From Panonychus citri (Eukaryota > Arthropoda > Arachnida > Trombidiformes > Tetranychidae): a stretch of 64,000 bases of DNA. Both the position numbers and the translations under genes were made by a program. Where the stretch lies: the NCBI RefSeq assembly GCF_014898815.1, contig NW_026515506.1:1-64000 (forward strand). The letters are read 5' to 3'. Below the pieces are notes generated by a model that did not search any database, was not told the origin of the DNA, and was given only the letters and a program-made list of their open reading frames with translations. Below are positions 21,701 through 36,595 of this stretch, in pieces. Position 1 is the first letter of the stretch. Every line of letters begins with the position of its first letter.

Positions 21701-23995
21701 CTTTCTCTTTATATGATGACCATTGGTTTATCTTTTGACCAACTGCAGAAAAATAACCATTCTTTGGGGTGTAAATTAAGTTGCAATTGGTTTCAAGTGT
21801 ATTAGATTAATGATAAACTTTTTTATTTATCCAATTCATTTTCCAATTGTTTTTATATACTATACAAACCTTTAATCCATCAGATATGCTTGAACCCCCA
21901 CCAACAAAAGTAAAAAGGAAAGTATTAACTAGTTGATGGACCAATCAACAATCTCGAGTGACCGACTATCAAAGGATAACTGATCCTAAAAGATCACACA
22001 AGTAAAAAAGTGAATTGAAACAAGCGAAAAAAAGTCACAAAACTCATTCTATTAACAACTTTTCATACTCATGAGGTTTCTCATCAATCTCATTGTCCAG
22101 AATAAATCATCAATCCTCCAGAAAATCAGCACTTTACCTCATGGAATCGTACTAAAGTAAATGACTGACCATCGACACTCATCTCTTGATGATTGAATAA
22201 CCGTTTTTTGCACATCCCTAACTCAAAAGTATTACAATCATCAAATTACTTCTAATTGCACCTAATGAATAAAATCCTGATATTAACCCCAAGGTGTATT
22301 AAAAATTAAGTGAAAAAACAAATTCGATAACTTAAAATATTCTAAGTTGCGCCATCTATCATTAGAATACTGTAAACTACCAGTTCGATGTGAACTGTTT
22401 ACTATCTTAATCAAGAGACAAAAAGAGGAGTATTTTTTCCCTACAAATTAATTACCTGACAAAAATGAGCAATTAACCATTCGAATTGCGTACCCTGCTT
22501 GATCTACCTTGATCTTTAAATTACTAAGGGACAATTAATCATGAAACAAGAACCAAGGGATCAAAAAAATTATCACAACTTTCACCATTAAACCAAATAA
22601 GGAACCAGTAAACTTTTATATGTGTGTAAGAGTTTCAACAAGTATTTATCACTGAATAAGTTTCAATGAATGGAGACCTGTCTTCTCATGATAATCACAT
22701 GCAATGGAAAAATGATTGATTCATTTGAATGAATGTGAAGAAAAAGAGCAAGATTATGATGATGATGGTGATGGAAAAGAAGAAGAGAAAAAATTTTGTG
22801 CCCAAACAATACACGGAAATATGGTAACAATGAAATGGAAACTGAATATATCTCTCGTCACTTTGACATTCTACACACTCGATATTTTTCCCTATTATTG
22901 CAAACTGATTGAACTTTTCTTCTTATTCTCTGTATAAAATCAGAACATCAAACAAGACATGATAAGAGAATCAAAGAGATATATCTCTCCCTCTATCTCT
23001 CTTTTTCCTCTCCCTGATGATAAATTCAACTCCCAGTTTGCTCTTTTACCTCTGCATCTTTCGCATTTTCCAAAGGTTTGCATTACTCTCTTGTATCTCT
23101 TTCGATTTTTTTTCACACTCGAACAGACCTTTTCCGCTTTTACTATACACTTTTCGATTTGCTGATGAGTAATTCATTCAATTCATTTCATTCATTCATT
23201 CATTTTCCATCCTCTGTCTATATTTTTCTTCATCTTTCTATGTGCTTTGTGAATTGAATTGCTCAAAGTATCAAGAATGGAAATGAGATTTAACTTTCTA
23301 TTTGCAACTCTTAAAGATTTTTATTAGATTTGATTGTATTGATATTTTCACCCAAAGTTACATGTTGAGAAATAGATTTCATTTCTTTCCAAATGTTCAA
23401 TTCATTAATGGTCTTGATGTCAACTCTTCAACACATTATCATTTTCTGTCTCATCACCGTCATCACCATCTTATCAACTCATTTTCTTCATTTCTATCAT
23501 TGCATCTTCCATCTTGGAAATTTTTTCTTCTCCTTTTTCCCTTTACCCATTGAGACTTTGGCTTTTTTCCCTTCATCAGATGATACAAAACTTTTTTTTC
23601 TTCACTCTGTTGAGTCTATTGGTTTGAACAGTTTTTTTTTGCTCAAAGATGAGGAAAGAAAAAAATAGAGATGATGATAAAGATGAGGATTCTGAGATGA
23701 GGGATGATTCTGAGAAAGAAAAGAAAAGAAAAAACTTCAACCTGTAACTAGATGATATTTAATGTCAAGTTAAGACCTGGATGAAAAGAAATGAAAACAC
23801 TGAGTGAGTGAGTGAGAGGCAAAAAAGTACTGAGGGAGATGATGATGATGCTCATGTTGATAATGAAAAAGAAACGAAATGAAGTATCAGCAAAGAAAAA
23901 GAAAAAAAGAAATCAAAATGTCAATAAAATGAGATTTAGTTTCTTTCATCATCTTTTTCATCTTCCACTACCAAACATTTCATATCAATATCACC

Positions 23996-23998
<3 letters not shown>

Positions 23999-24064
<66 letters not shown>
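23999..24064. repeat. (AG)33 microsatellite
   Basis: The longest perfect dinucleotide run in the window. Confidence 0.95.
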
Positions 24065-24069
<5 letters not shown>

Positions 24070-25238
24070 CAAGTGAATGAAAAAAGCGCAACAGTCAGCA
24101 AACAGTACATTAAGTGTATATGCTACAGTTATGAACAATATTTTCCTACCTTACGATTCATATCTCAATCTGAAATTCAAGTAGAACTTTTTTTTACTTC
24201 TTCATCTTATCTTCGTGTTTATCATCTTTTTCTCATCATTATCCTTGCAACACATTGGTGAATTTGAAATGCATTTTACTTGATGCAATTGAATAAGCAT
24301 TTGATTAGAATCAAATATATATAATAATACAAAACTCTGAAATGAAGATAAGCAAAAGAAAGAGAGAGCGATGCAAATGTGAGTAACATTTTGTAATCAT
24401 TTTCATTGAGAAATGTAGCTTGAATCTATGAATGAATTTGCATAAGATTAGGGATCAAATATAATACTTTTTTCCTCTTCATCTTCTCTTTTTGGCAGAA
24501 TTTGAAGAAAATCTGGTAAGTGAACGATTACATGGAGCAAGAAGATAGAAAATTGTGTGAGAAATCTGTCAACAATGAAATGAAATTTTACCATGAATTT
24601 TTCAAATAACCAACAACCAAAAAAGATCTACAATCAATATCATCAACCTTTAAATCAGAACCAACTATTCACAAGGAGAAAAACAGTAAACAGCAATTCT
24701 TCTAGTTGTGAATCGATTATATCAGGTAAAATTGTTACCTTTGTGAAATATGATTTCGATTAAAAATGAATTCAGCCTTGTTTTATCAATAGTAACTCAA
24801 CTGAAGCTCAAAACTTAAAGTTTATGGTGATCACTGAATTAACGAGTAATCTGTTTATTTTGATTAGTACTATTAGGTTTTGCCTGGTGGTAACTATTTG
24901 TATCCTATTGATAGTTTTAGAGAGAGAAAGAGAGAGAGATTTTGACGATTGAGACTTTGGGGCGTTGGTTGATTCACTTGAGTTCATTAATACAGTTAGT
25001 TTGAAGAAAAATGGATGAAATCATCATGAATGATCATCGAGAAGAAAAATGTAGATCTAAACAAGACAAAAGATAAAATTAAGAAAAGTTAAACTCCCAT
25101 GATAATAGTCTGAATGAGGAAACAAGATTAATTAAGGATACACACCTCATCAGCCAGTTTCTTGTTCTAATGGTGAATTCAACTCATATCCTCCCCCTAT
25201 CATCATAATCATCATGGCATCATGTTTTCTATCTATTT

Positions 25239-25269
<31 letters not shown>

Positions 25270-25866
25270 GATTTCGATAATTATAAATTTTATCATTTTA
25301 TCCTTGAAAATGATGCTAGAATTTCCAATTTCAAACAAAAGCATTTTCTTTATTTTAAATAATGGATTAGTTACTGGAAGATGAAATTTTAAAAGAGAAA
25401 AATTCTTAAATAATGATAACAAATTCAAAATCAGAATCAGAATAATCATGAAATAGTAAATTTCCTGGGGGAGTTTGTCCTTTGTATTTCCTGTTCCTAT
25501 TTTTGTCTCTTCTTCCTGTTTTAATGCATATTACGAAAGAGAATATTTTCCTTTCTTTCTTGTCTCATTTTCATCTTACCATCCACCATGTTGTTCATCT
25601 GAAAATCTTCCTGTTGATGCTTCATTTTGTTCTTTTCTCTTTTTCTTATTCCAAATTATATTTCCTGAAACATTTTCACTTGAATTTCTTCCTCATGATT
25701 CTTTCCACCTCATTGTTTCCATTATCTTCCCTCGATTTTCTCATTTCTTCTTCTTCCTCCTCTGTTTTCTGTTTTGTTTTCAAAATCATCGAACAAAAAA
25801 ATGAGAGAAAAATTCAATGTGCAGTACATAGAAACATGAAATTGTAGCAAATGAAAAGAAGAAAAG

Positions 25867-25900
<34 letters not shown>

Positions 25901-27196
25901 GGATGAAAAACACAGAAATTCCGTTTCTCATTGAAAATCTTTTTGTACTCTCATTATTTTCTGTGGTTATTTACATGGTTACTTTAATGACGGTTGAAAC
26001 AGTTACGATTACAGTTCAATTGTTACTTTTAAATCTCTTTATCTTTCAATATGATTTTTACCCTCGAAAGGAAAGCTAACTTTTCGAATCTTTTTTCCCT
26101 CCCTTTCATATTGTATACGAAAAAGTAAACAAAACTTGAAGACAGCAAAAAAAGAGTTCAACTTTGTTCAACAGAATCAACACTAAATTAATCAAATTAT
26201 TTTCCATTCGATATGTCAATAGCAACTGACTGTTTAACTTTTTCCATCTAATATCTTATACTAAATATACTTTGAAAACTTTTTTTTTCTTCACTTTCAC
26301 TGATTCACTTTACTCATCATCACCCAACATCATCTTCTCTCACAATCCTAATGATCATGATAGTTTCAATTTCAATCGTCTAATTGTAATTATAATAATG
26401 ACTGACAATAATAATCAACATGATGATGATGATGATGATCGTAATTTAGTTTATTTCGTTTATTTGATTTGTATCTATTCACTCATTTCACCATCATTAA
26501 CTTTGTTTTCATCATTTATCCTGTTACAATTAACGACTAATCAATAACCTAAATCAACCAGAAAAAAAAGAGAGGAGGATGAAGATGAAGGGTGGATGAT
26601 AATGGTACTTTCTTCCTCTTAATGTAATAATGATGATGATGATGATGATAATCATGAATGATGATATACAAATGCAAATGGTGATACTGATTGTATTGTG
26701 TTTAAGTTGATTGGTGAAAAGGAAAAAAACAAAAATGTTTAAAAGGCTAAATTAATTATAATTGTAATGAAATGTAATTGAATTAATGAGTAACTGATCA
26801 AATGAACCAAAGAATTGAAATTTTTTCTTGTTCCAATCTTCAATGGATGGTAATTGTTTTTCATGGTAACTTTTTTCTTGTTCATTCTGAGTTTCGTTTC
26901 CTTCATCAACAGGCCCGTAAATATATAACAGTAGCATAATTATCATTAACTACTGTTAAAAGTACAACATCATCAACAACAATCCATTGAACCATTGAAA
27001 CAATCAAAGGTAATTAGAAAGTGAAAGGTAATGAGACTACACTTTACAATATTAACTGTCCAATAAAGATGCGTCTCAATAAGCCTTCATATCCATCAAT
27101 ATCAGACTTTTCTAACTCTCATCAACCACTGCCCTCTCTCTCTCATCTCATCTTCTTCTTCTTCAACACCATTTACTATTAATCACACTTATTCTG

Positions 27197-27200
<4 letters not shown>

Positions 27201-27228
<28 letters not shown>
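27201..27228. repeat. (CT)14 microsatellite
   Basis: Perfect CT run. Confidence 0.95.
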
Positions 27229-27230
<2 letters not shown>

Positions 27231-27593
27231 AACAAAGTGTTGCTTCCAAATAATGTTGACCGAATGGTGGACAAGTTTTTTTCTCCTTCTTTACATGGGT
27301 TAGCATTTCTTGGAATTTGTTTGAGATCTTGCTGTTGAATCATAGAAGTTGTTTAACTGTTTTCACCAGAAATTGGCTACAGTCGAGGGAAAGAGAATAC
27401 AATTGGAAGTGGGAATGACTATATGTAAGTAAAGTGGGAATCAAGGGAATGATAAGATGATTTTGATGGTGATGAGAACCGAGGATGAAAGTTTGAAGCG
27501 AAAGAAAAGAGAAACTGGGTTTACTCTCCCTTCACATCACCAAAAGTCTGAACAAAATTCTGAGCTGATTAGTTTCCTTTTGCCTCCTCACAA

Positions 27594-27628
<35 letters not shown>

Positions 27629-30600
27629 CTCTTGTCTCTTTCTTTCCTCAACTATTAAAAGTAGCTGTAAACCATATATATTATATACTCAGTTAATGAT
27701 CCAGAAAAATCAATTTAATGTAAACCTTGTTTAATTGAATCACGTGTTGATGTAAAATTACCAACAACAGATTAAACTCCGTATCAAAAGATTCAGAGTA
27801 ATCAAGCAAACTTTCATGTTAATGTTTTCCTATTTGTTAAATGACTTTGAAATTGTTCATTAGTTAACCTGTTATATAATAGTTGTTGCTGCTTCAGCTG
27901 ATCCATGATACGATACACACAATATAAATATCTACTGAAATTGCAATTCCTCAAGTTGCAGCAATTTAAAGATTACCCAAAGGTAACAATAATTTACTTT
28001 CTCACTATATAAGCTTAATGAGCTTTATCATCATCATCATAACTATTAACATTATCATGATGATGATCATCATCAATTGACTATTGACAGTTATTGTTAC
28101 CATTTTTGTTACATTTCATTATTTTCCTATCAGAAAAGAAAGTAAATAAATAAGTTGAAGGTGATTTTGATGATGATAATGACGATGGGAATGAACATTT
28201 CACCTAGAATCTGTTGAATGAGATGAATTCAATGTAATAACAAAATTGCATCAATGTAAGATGAAAGTTAATCATGGTTGACGTTTGATTCAACATGTTC
28301 AGATAATAATCAGCAATAGTGTTATTATTATTATTTTTATTATCTTTAACCTGTGAACCATATGAACCTCAAAATGCAAATTATTATTACTTGAAAGTAA
28401 CCATTTGGTTAGATTCATGATATTGAATTTAACAGGTAAACATGGCATGCAAGCCTATTCAGACTTTTCCATAAGCCAAATCAAATGATTCAGAATCAAA
28501 GTGATTGATGAAATGATGAGAAGTAGGAAGAGATTGAAAGATTTAAAATCAACTCAACAATTCAAACTGTTGCAAATACTTTTATTTTTTTCTTCATCTC
28601 TCTCACTCTTTTTATAGCTCTTTCTTTTTAGGCTCCTCTTTCTCTTTTATTCTATTCTTATCATCCTCAGCATTCTCATTCTCATCATCTTCATTCACCC
28701 ACTCACCTTTTTCTTTAACAATTCTGTTCACCTCAAGTTTTTCCTTCAAAATAAGTAATAGTTTCTTTGATTTCATTTTCTCAGCCAATATCATGAGCTA
28801 TTTTCTTTTACCTTTTCTCAGTTCATCTTCTATTTCAGAATATGAATTGAAGTTTGCGAATAAAATACAAGTGGGAGTAAATAGTATATATATATCTCTT
28901 TCAATCTTTCTGTCTATTCCTCTGTTTGTCAGGTAAATCTTGAAAGGAGAAATAAAAGGAAGAAAAGGTTGTTGATAATGATGAAAAAGAAGATGAGAAG
29001 GATGATGAACAAAAATGTCATCTCACAGTTGACTGGTTAATTCTATTAGGATGTCATGAGGTAATGCAACTGGTTTGCAATATTTTTCATCCTCATTTTC
29101 ATCTTCATCTTCATCTTCATCTCTCCCTCTCTCTCTCTTTATCTTCTACCTTGATTTTCTGCTTACTCAATTTACTTTGCTTCAAGTTTAGTTGAAACAT
29201 TTTCCATTTTCTTTTTTTCTTCCTCATCCACCAACTTTTCTTCATCTTCCAAGGGTATTATCTAGGATTGATTATATTTTCTTTTTGCTTGTTCAACTTT
29301 TTTTCTCAAGCTCATTCACTTGAATGAATTATAATACTTTCTTTTTTTTCTTGGGGTTTCCTTTTCTTTACCTGGAGGTGGTTACAGGTATGCAACAAAT
29401 GATTGTTTCAATTGATCACAAGAACCAATAGTAATCTATATATATTCGTTTCAGCTATCAGTGGGTATGCTCAGGGTGGGGTTATTGGGGAAGAGATAGA
29501 GAAAGAGAGAGAGAGATTGAGAGGTAAGAATTGGTTCAAGTATCCAATCGATTTTTGTTTCTTACTTTTTTCTTCCAAAAAATTTTTGAGAAGAATTTTT
29601 TTTCTCTTCTCTTTTGTTCTCTCAGCCACAAGAAGACAAAACGAGGTTAGAACTTTGTTCATAATACCCTGAAATTGTTTCATCTTTTCTGCTTTATTTT
29701 CTTCGTTCTCTCTTCTTGAGACAGATAGACTTTTTGAAAGTTCAAGTTTCTTTTCTTTTAAGCTTCTTTACTTTACTTTTATACAATTGATCAAGATGAA
29801 AATCGATCACTGAGAAATTATCGAATATTCATCAAACTTATATCCAACAATTCTAAAGAAGAAGGAAAGTTAATAAGAGAATGTTCCATTCATTATTCCA
29901 AGTCTTTAATCGTGAGCTTGATCTGAAATATTCACTTATATCAAAATCTCAAATCGAAAACAAATTCTTTTATCCGCAATGATGAATCACGGGACAATTC
30001 TGTAATTCTTATTATAAACTAAAGATCTCTGACAAAAAGGTAAACGAAAATCTTATCAGAATTATAAATAGCGCAAAGATAAAAGTTCAATTAACTGTAA
30101 ACTGAATTCTGTTAATCACTTAATCCCTAATTCTTGGCTTTAATAAATACCTCTTATTGTTGATCATCATTTTCATCATCATCATCATGCCCAATAAATA
30201 CTCATTTATTATGATTCCTTGACATCAGCACATTTAATATTATATCACCAATGAGATTATGAAATCTGAACGTGCTCAAGATTCAGTCCACCACCTAGAA
30301 CTAAGATCTTACTCCACCCAATTTTCTGGGTATTCTGGGAGTGAGAATGAGAGAGATGAGCCAAAAAAGCAAAAGCTTTTTGCAATCCCAGTAAATTTTC
30401 ATTTCCCATCTCCACCTTCATCATGTATCTCACATGAATGATAATTAATTCTGTTTGCGTCTCAAGTTTTGTGAAGAAGAAGAAGAAAAAATATCATTTC
30501 ATCATTTCTCATTCGAAACAGTTGAAAGATTCTAACTAATACCTTCTTTCATCATCTTCTTTCGTCTTTTTGACAACTTTCATTGTTATTTCTTCTTCTC

Positions 30601-33432
30601 TTTCATCATCACCATTCGCATCTTTTTCGTCGCTCCTCTTTCTCTCTCACTCCTGGTCAGTCTTTTCACTCTCTTCCTGTCATCCATTTTTTTTTGTTCG
30701 ATGATCGATTGACCATTTAAGCAAGATTAACGGTTTATTTTAGTTCTAATAAAAATAACACTTATCTCTTTTGCCTCTTTATCATCTTCCACCTATCAAC
30801 ATATAAACTTCACCTCGCTCCATCTTCCTGCATACCCTTAGAGTCTTAAAGATTATCAGGTTACAATATCATATCCAGAATCATCTGGGAGTTTTTAGTT
30901 TGTTTATATTTTTTTACTTTACAAGTAGAAAGGTCTAATTGTTGATTGATTTTGATATTAAATGTTTACCATTTCCATCAAGGTAATCTTGTCAATCAAA
31001 GTAAATATATTAATCACTTGAATATGAATGAAGGTGTTTCATTTTGATATTTTTAGAACTTTTTTTTTACTATTAATATTTTTCTCTGTTGAACAAAAAT
31101 TGATCGGAATTCCAAAAATTTTTGAAACACTTTTCGTTGAGAAAGAAATGCAGATACTTTAGGATTCTATTGAGAGAAAGATTATTGTAAATGGTTAGTT
31201 TGGTTGTAAATGTTTCATTTAGGCTTGGAAAATGAATGGAAAACATGAAAAGAACGGAAGAAAATGAGATGAGATAAATGGTAAACGGATAGATGCAATT
31301 TAGTGGACTGGTCAGTAAATAGACAATCAGGCAACCATGAAAAGGGAAAAGGGAAAAAAATGATAATGAAGATGATAGAGAATTATTAAGAATAGTAATT
31401 GATAGAGTCCAGTGGACATCGTTGAATATGTTCAGTTGGTCAGTCTTTTATTTGGCTTCCGGTTTTCTGATGAAAAAAACATTATAAATAATATACAAAA
31501 GTCCAAGGGGTTGGCAAAGTCAATCCATTCTTTAGGCTCATGGTAACTCGTTGTATCCATTTTTTTTCAATAGGAAAAAGAAAGAAAAAGATCAACAGAG
31601 AGGAGGAAGGATGGAAAGAAAAAAGAGAGTGAGAAAGAGAAAGAGAAAGAGAAAGAGAAAGGGATGATAATTGACCGAAAAAGTAATATTTTATCATGAG
31701 AATCTTGAGCCTCATCATCAGCACCCATTTCTCAAGGATATTGATGGAAAATGATGGAAAAGAAAAAATTAAATCAAATAATCGATGTTCAGATCGTTTA
31801 AGAATATTTTCTTCTTCTTTTCTTACTTTATTCCTCATCTTCTTTCTGTCAGAACTTCAACAATTGTTTCTTATCGATTTTATTCATTTGAACATTTAGA
31901 GTAGATAAACAGAGAAAATAAAGAAAGTGCAATTCGAGATGGAAAAGAAATCAATGTTAAGTAGAAAACAATAGATTCTCTTAGATTTTTCCAATTCTTA
32001 GAAAATGTAAAATGTAGAGACCTAACATTCAATTTTCCATCCTCATGTCCCACACCCTTTTCCTCGTTCAATGGTAAACTCTATCTCTTAACTCAATATC
32101 TGAAGTATTTCATTCTATGTATAATTTTCACTCCCTGATATTGGAGTTTTTTCCTTATTCATTTCATTATTTTTACTCCAAGTTTTTTGCTCTTTTTTTA
32201 TCACATCGTTGGAACTGAATTTCTCACTGAACTCAAAGTATAAATCGGATGATCGAACTGATCGATTCATCATCGTTCTGCTCAGTGTAAATTTTCTTCT
32301 TCTACGTCCTTGAATATTCAGAATAATGGTGAATTTGGGAGGAGGGAAAAAAATAGAAATGGAAAAATTCGAAAACCATGTACACCAGATTCTAAAGAGA
32401 AACAATCAAATAATATTACTTTTTTTTCGAGAATAAAAAAACGAAAGAGAAGAAGAGAAAGAAAAAGTTCTAAATAACATTTCCAGTTGTAATCTTCCCT
32501 CTCCTCATGATTTTCATCTTTCTCTCCCATGGAATCAATTTCGATTGAAATTTTCTCCACTTTTCAAGGCTGAGTAATCGTAATTAATTGAAACATGAAC
32601 TTAGAATGACAAAAACAGTTTTACCAAAATTTATCAGAATAAAAATCGTTCCCAATCCCATGTACACACATATACGATTAGTATATAACCTTTTTCCTCG
32701 ATAATATTTTTTTGCGTGAAAAAGTTTCATAAAAACTAATACATCATCAGAATCATTATCAAGATCACCATTCACCCTCTATCAACCATTATAATCATCA
32801 TTATCATCATCATGAGGATAATAATCATCATCATTACGTCAAAAATTCAACAGGATAAATGAATCTCTTTTTTCTGTTTCTCTATCAGTTAAAATCCTAT
32901 CAACTAAACACCAAGATTATCATTAAAATGTCAAAATGTTACAATAATAATATCAATCGATTATTATTATTTAATATATATTAACAAGCTCGCTGATTGA
33001 GTAATGTCACAATTGAATAATGAATTTAAAAAGATGAACTTTTCTTTTTTATTCTTCCTCATCTTCACCACTCCCATTGGGAATGATAATTTTCTAATAT
33101 TCCAAAACAAAAAAAAACAATAGGAAGGGATAAAAATTGAAACCACCGACCGATAATTGAAACTTTTGGCAACCTCATCATGGTTAAACTGCTTCGACTC
33201 AACTTGGAATATCCTAAGCTCTGAGTATTCATTGTAAGAATACTATTACTATCATTATCTTCATTCGTACCTAACTATTAGCTTAACAATCTGCCAAAAA
33301 TTTTCTCATTAAGTTTTTGCTTCTCTCTCTCCAATCATCTTCAATCTTCCTTGGGATGAACATTAGACACACACACATCAACATCCCCTGATGAAAGATA
33401 ATCATCCTGATTTTCTCCTTCTCTTCTTCACC

Positions 33433-33435
<3 letters not shown>

Positions 33436-33468
<33 letters not shown>
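33436..33468. repeat. (TC)16 microsatellite
   Basis: Perfect TC run. Confidence 0.95.
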
Positions 33469-33471
<3 letters not shown>

Positions 33472-34114
33472 TTCAGACTAATATCATATTATTATCATCA
33501 TGTAATTTTCAAGGCTTTCATCATCTTGTTGACCTCTTTTTTTTACTCTGTGATCAACTGATTACTGTTACTTTTAATCTGGTTGATGATGATGATTATG
33601 ATCAACCCTCTGTTTGCTTTCTTGCTTGTTGATTGAACACAATTGTATGTTCAACACAATCAGTTGAGAATAAATGACTTTTTGGGCGTGGAGACACAGA
33701 ACTCGATGATGGAAACCTGTTCGATAAATGAGATTTTCAGAATTTAACTGTTTCATCTTTACCTTTCACTTTCTTTTTCTTTCTTACAATTTTCTTTCAT
33801 TTATTTTATCATCTTCTTACCTTTATCATCATCAATTTAGTTTCTCTCATTTTCCCTCCCAAGAAACTTTCATCATCTTAACATTAGTTATAAAGCTACA
33901 TATAATTGTATGAATATCATCATCATCATCATCATAAGAACTGATATATTTTTATACTTAGTATAGAGATAGCATTAGATAAACAAGGATAATACTTGGG
34001 ATGGGAAAAAAAGTTGATCTCAAAGTTTACCAGGAAAAGGTTGGTTAATGGATTGTCAACTCCAATCAAAAGGATCGTTAGCTAAGGAAGATGAGTAAAA
34101 GTGAGTGAGAAAGT

Positions 34115-34155
<41 letters not shown>

Positions 34156-36595
34156 GAAGGAGTGATTGTGAGTTGGTTCAAGGGAGTTTCATTTATTGAA
34201 AGTGAATCTGAGGATAAATGGTTTGCATGTTGAAGAGGTGGGATTCAATCTGAAAGAGGTCTACTTAGGGTGGGCCAATAATTTGGCCTTGTGATGATAA
34301 TAGTCTTCAAACTTCATCTTCTCTCACTCATAACTTTCTTCATCTCTCTCTCTCTCTCCCTCTCTTTCTCTCAAGTAATTTGTCTTTGATTCAAATCCCT
34401 ATTTCTCTACTTCCCCTGATTGTGCATGTATTTTCACATGAAGCAGGAATACATATATAAGTCAAAGAATAATAAGATGATAGTATGATGATGAAGGATG
34501 ATGAATATATGATTCTGGTCAGGAAGAAGGAAATCTTCTTGTGTGTGTTATATTATTATTATTATCAAAGAATAAGAAATTTCTATAAACAGAGATATAC
34601 GTAGAGAAAATGAGAGAAAGTCGATATATAAGATTTTGGACTAAGAGAAAATAATGAAGATAAAGGAAGAGAAGAAGGAAAAAGGAAGATAGAGATTGAA
34701 GATGATTGGGATAAGTTTAATGATTCAAAAGAGATGGAAAATGAGACAAATCAAGTGAATGTTGACTAGAAAAAAGTTCCAAACTAAACAGGGAAAAATT
34801 TTACCTGATGAAATTCCAACTGACCCTGAAGCTATTCAGTCAAAAATTCAGAAAATGATGAGAATTAATCTGACAACTAATTCTGAACTGAGAATATTTT
34901 TAATAATAACAAGTCATGTTACATGTTGAATGGTCACTTGGTTGATTTAATGTTTTCTTTGCATGGAAATTGTTTCGACCTCTTAATATTTAGGTCATGA
35001 AATTTTTCTCCACAGAATTACCTTTGAAAAAAACTTTACGTTTCAGGAATTTACCTCGAAAAAAGATACCATGTTCCTTGAAAATTCTGAGAGTTTCTTC
35101 TCAACTTATATTCCGAAAATATTGTTCATTGTAAGAAGAAACTACAAACTACTTGGTATATGAATTTTGTTTTTGTTCACTAATGATTCACGCTTCCATC
35201 ATCATTTTCATCATTAGGGAGATGATGATGATGGAGAAAGCGATCATCATGATGCTGATCATCTTCATTATGCTTATCTCTTGAAATACATTAGTTATTG
35301 TTATGATTATGATGATGAAACTTTTTTTTCTTCTTAGGTGTTTATGTATCTCAACTAGGAAGGTATCTTTTTTTTTCTTCATATTCCTGATTGTTGTTCA
35401 TCAAAATAAGGAAGAAGAAGAAGATGAAAAAAGTGGAATCATTATCATCACGATTGAGTAAAAGGGAGAGACAGTCATTTATCATCATGTTCATCATGAT
35501 AATCAAATGATACAAACAATCTGTATCGATGTTATCATTAGCCTTCATGATCCTTTATCATTCCTTATTCATCATTATTCACATATACGAATTACTTTTG
35601 ATTTCCCGATTTACCGTTAAAATCAATTGATGAAGCAGAGAGAGAGAGAGAGAGAGAGATGTTATTAAATATGCCAACACCCCCGATGAGTTTAGATGAT
35701 ATCATGATGATGAATATATTTGATTTAATCTTGTTAAGCTTTGGATCTTGAAATTGGAATCAAACATTAATTCAAACAAGAAAAAGATTAACTTTTCCAG
35801 CCAAACAAATTGAACTTTTCCAAATATTATCAATACCCCTAATGGATTCAAAATGATGTTGGTAATGGTGAATAGTTGAATAGCTTAACCATGATTATTA
35901 TCATTCAACTGGACTCTGGTCAATTCTTGTGAAGTGTATCATCATAACAACGATTATTATATTATGATGATTTTATAATAGATTTTGGCTTATCATTTAG
36001 GATCTCATGTGTTTTTTTACTCTCTGATTCAATTTCAAATCAAATACAAAATCAAACAGCAAATAGAAACTTGGATCATAATCTTTCTGGTAAATCTAAT
36101 GTGTGACCATGAGGAAAGTTAATCATTGAGAAAATTTTAAATTAAAAAGATAAATTCATTATTATTTAAAGTTTGATTTGAAATTGAAAAATTAGATTAA
36201 ATTTTTCTTTCAAATCAAATTTACAATTTCACTAAATCATTAACATTGATTTAATTTTCTTCCCAAAGCCAAATGGGGAAAAACTTTTTCCTATCAAAAC
36301 AAATCAACAGTCAAATTAGAAAAGACTAACAAATTGTCCACTAGATGTCAGTACCATCACCTAATTTCGAATTCAAAGAAATGGTGTTGCCATCTCGCGA
36401 GCAATAGATAAACTAATCTCGACAATTTAAATATAAAACTAATAGAATTCATTTCAATACATTCATTTGACTAATAAGAAATAGAAATTTAATTTACCAG
36501 AGTAACTTCAGAATTGAATTAAATGATAAGTTTGAGAGTTTTAATTTAAATTCATCGGTTAAATTGTGAACAAATTGTTTACGAGCAGCTACGAT

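Larger units (their letters stand above)
16114..24000. other. AT-rich host DNA, no gene secured
   Basis: Microsatellite-rich. A possible exon-like stretch on the minus strand at 16660-16760 is discussed in the findings. Other ORFs are translations of TC/GA or ATC repeats. I see no inverted-repeat element or tRNA-like structure. Confidence 0.55.
24065..36587. other. AT-rich host DNA, no gene recognised
   Basis: Continues the same style: TC/GA runs at 25240-25262, 25870-25897, 27201-27228, 33436-33468, 34118-34154 and 35638-35660, many ATC/GAT clusters, and pyrimidine-rich stretches that create Ser/Leu/Phe-rich ORFs. A (GAAAGA)-like run lies at 31625-31660. No frame shows protein-like composition over more than a few dozen codons, apart from the Merlin element that follows. 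Confidence 0.55.

Noticed and set aside
23812..24261. 149-codon ORF
   Set aside because: Spans the (AG)33 array; Arg-Glu tract is repeat-derived.
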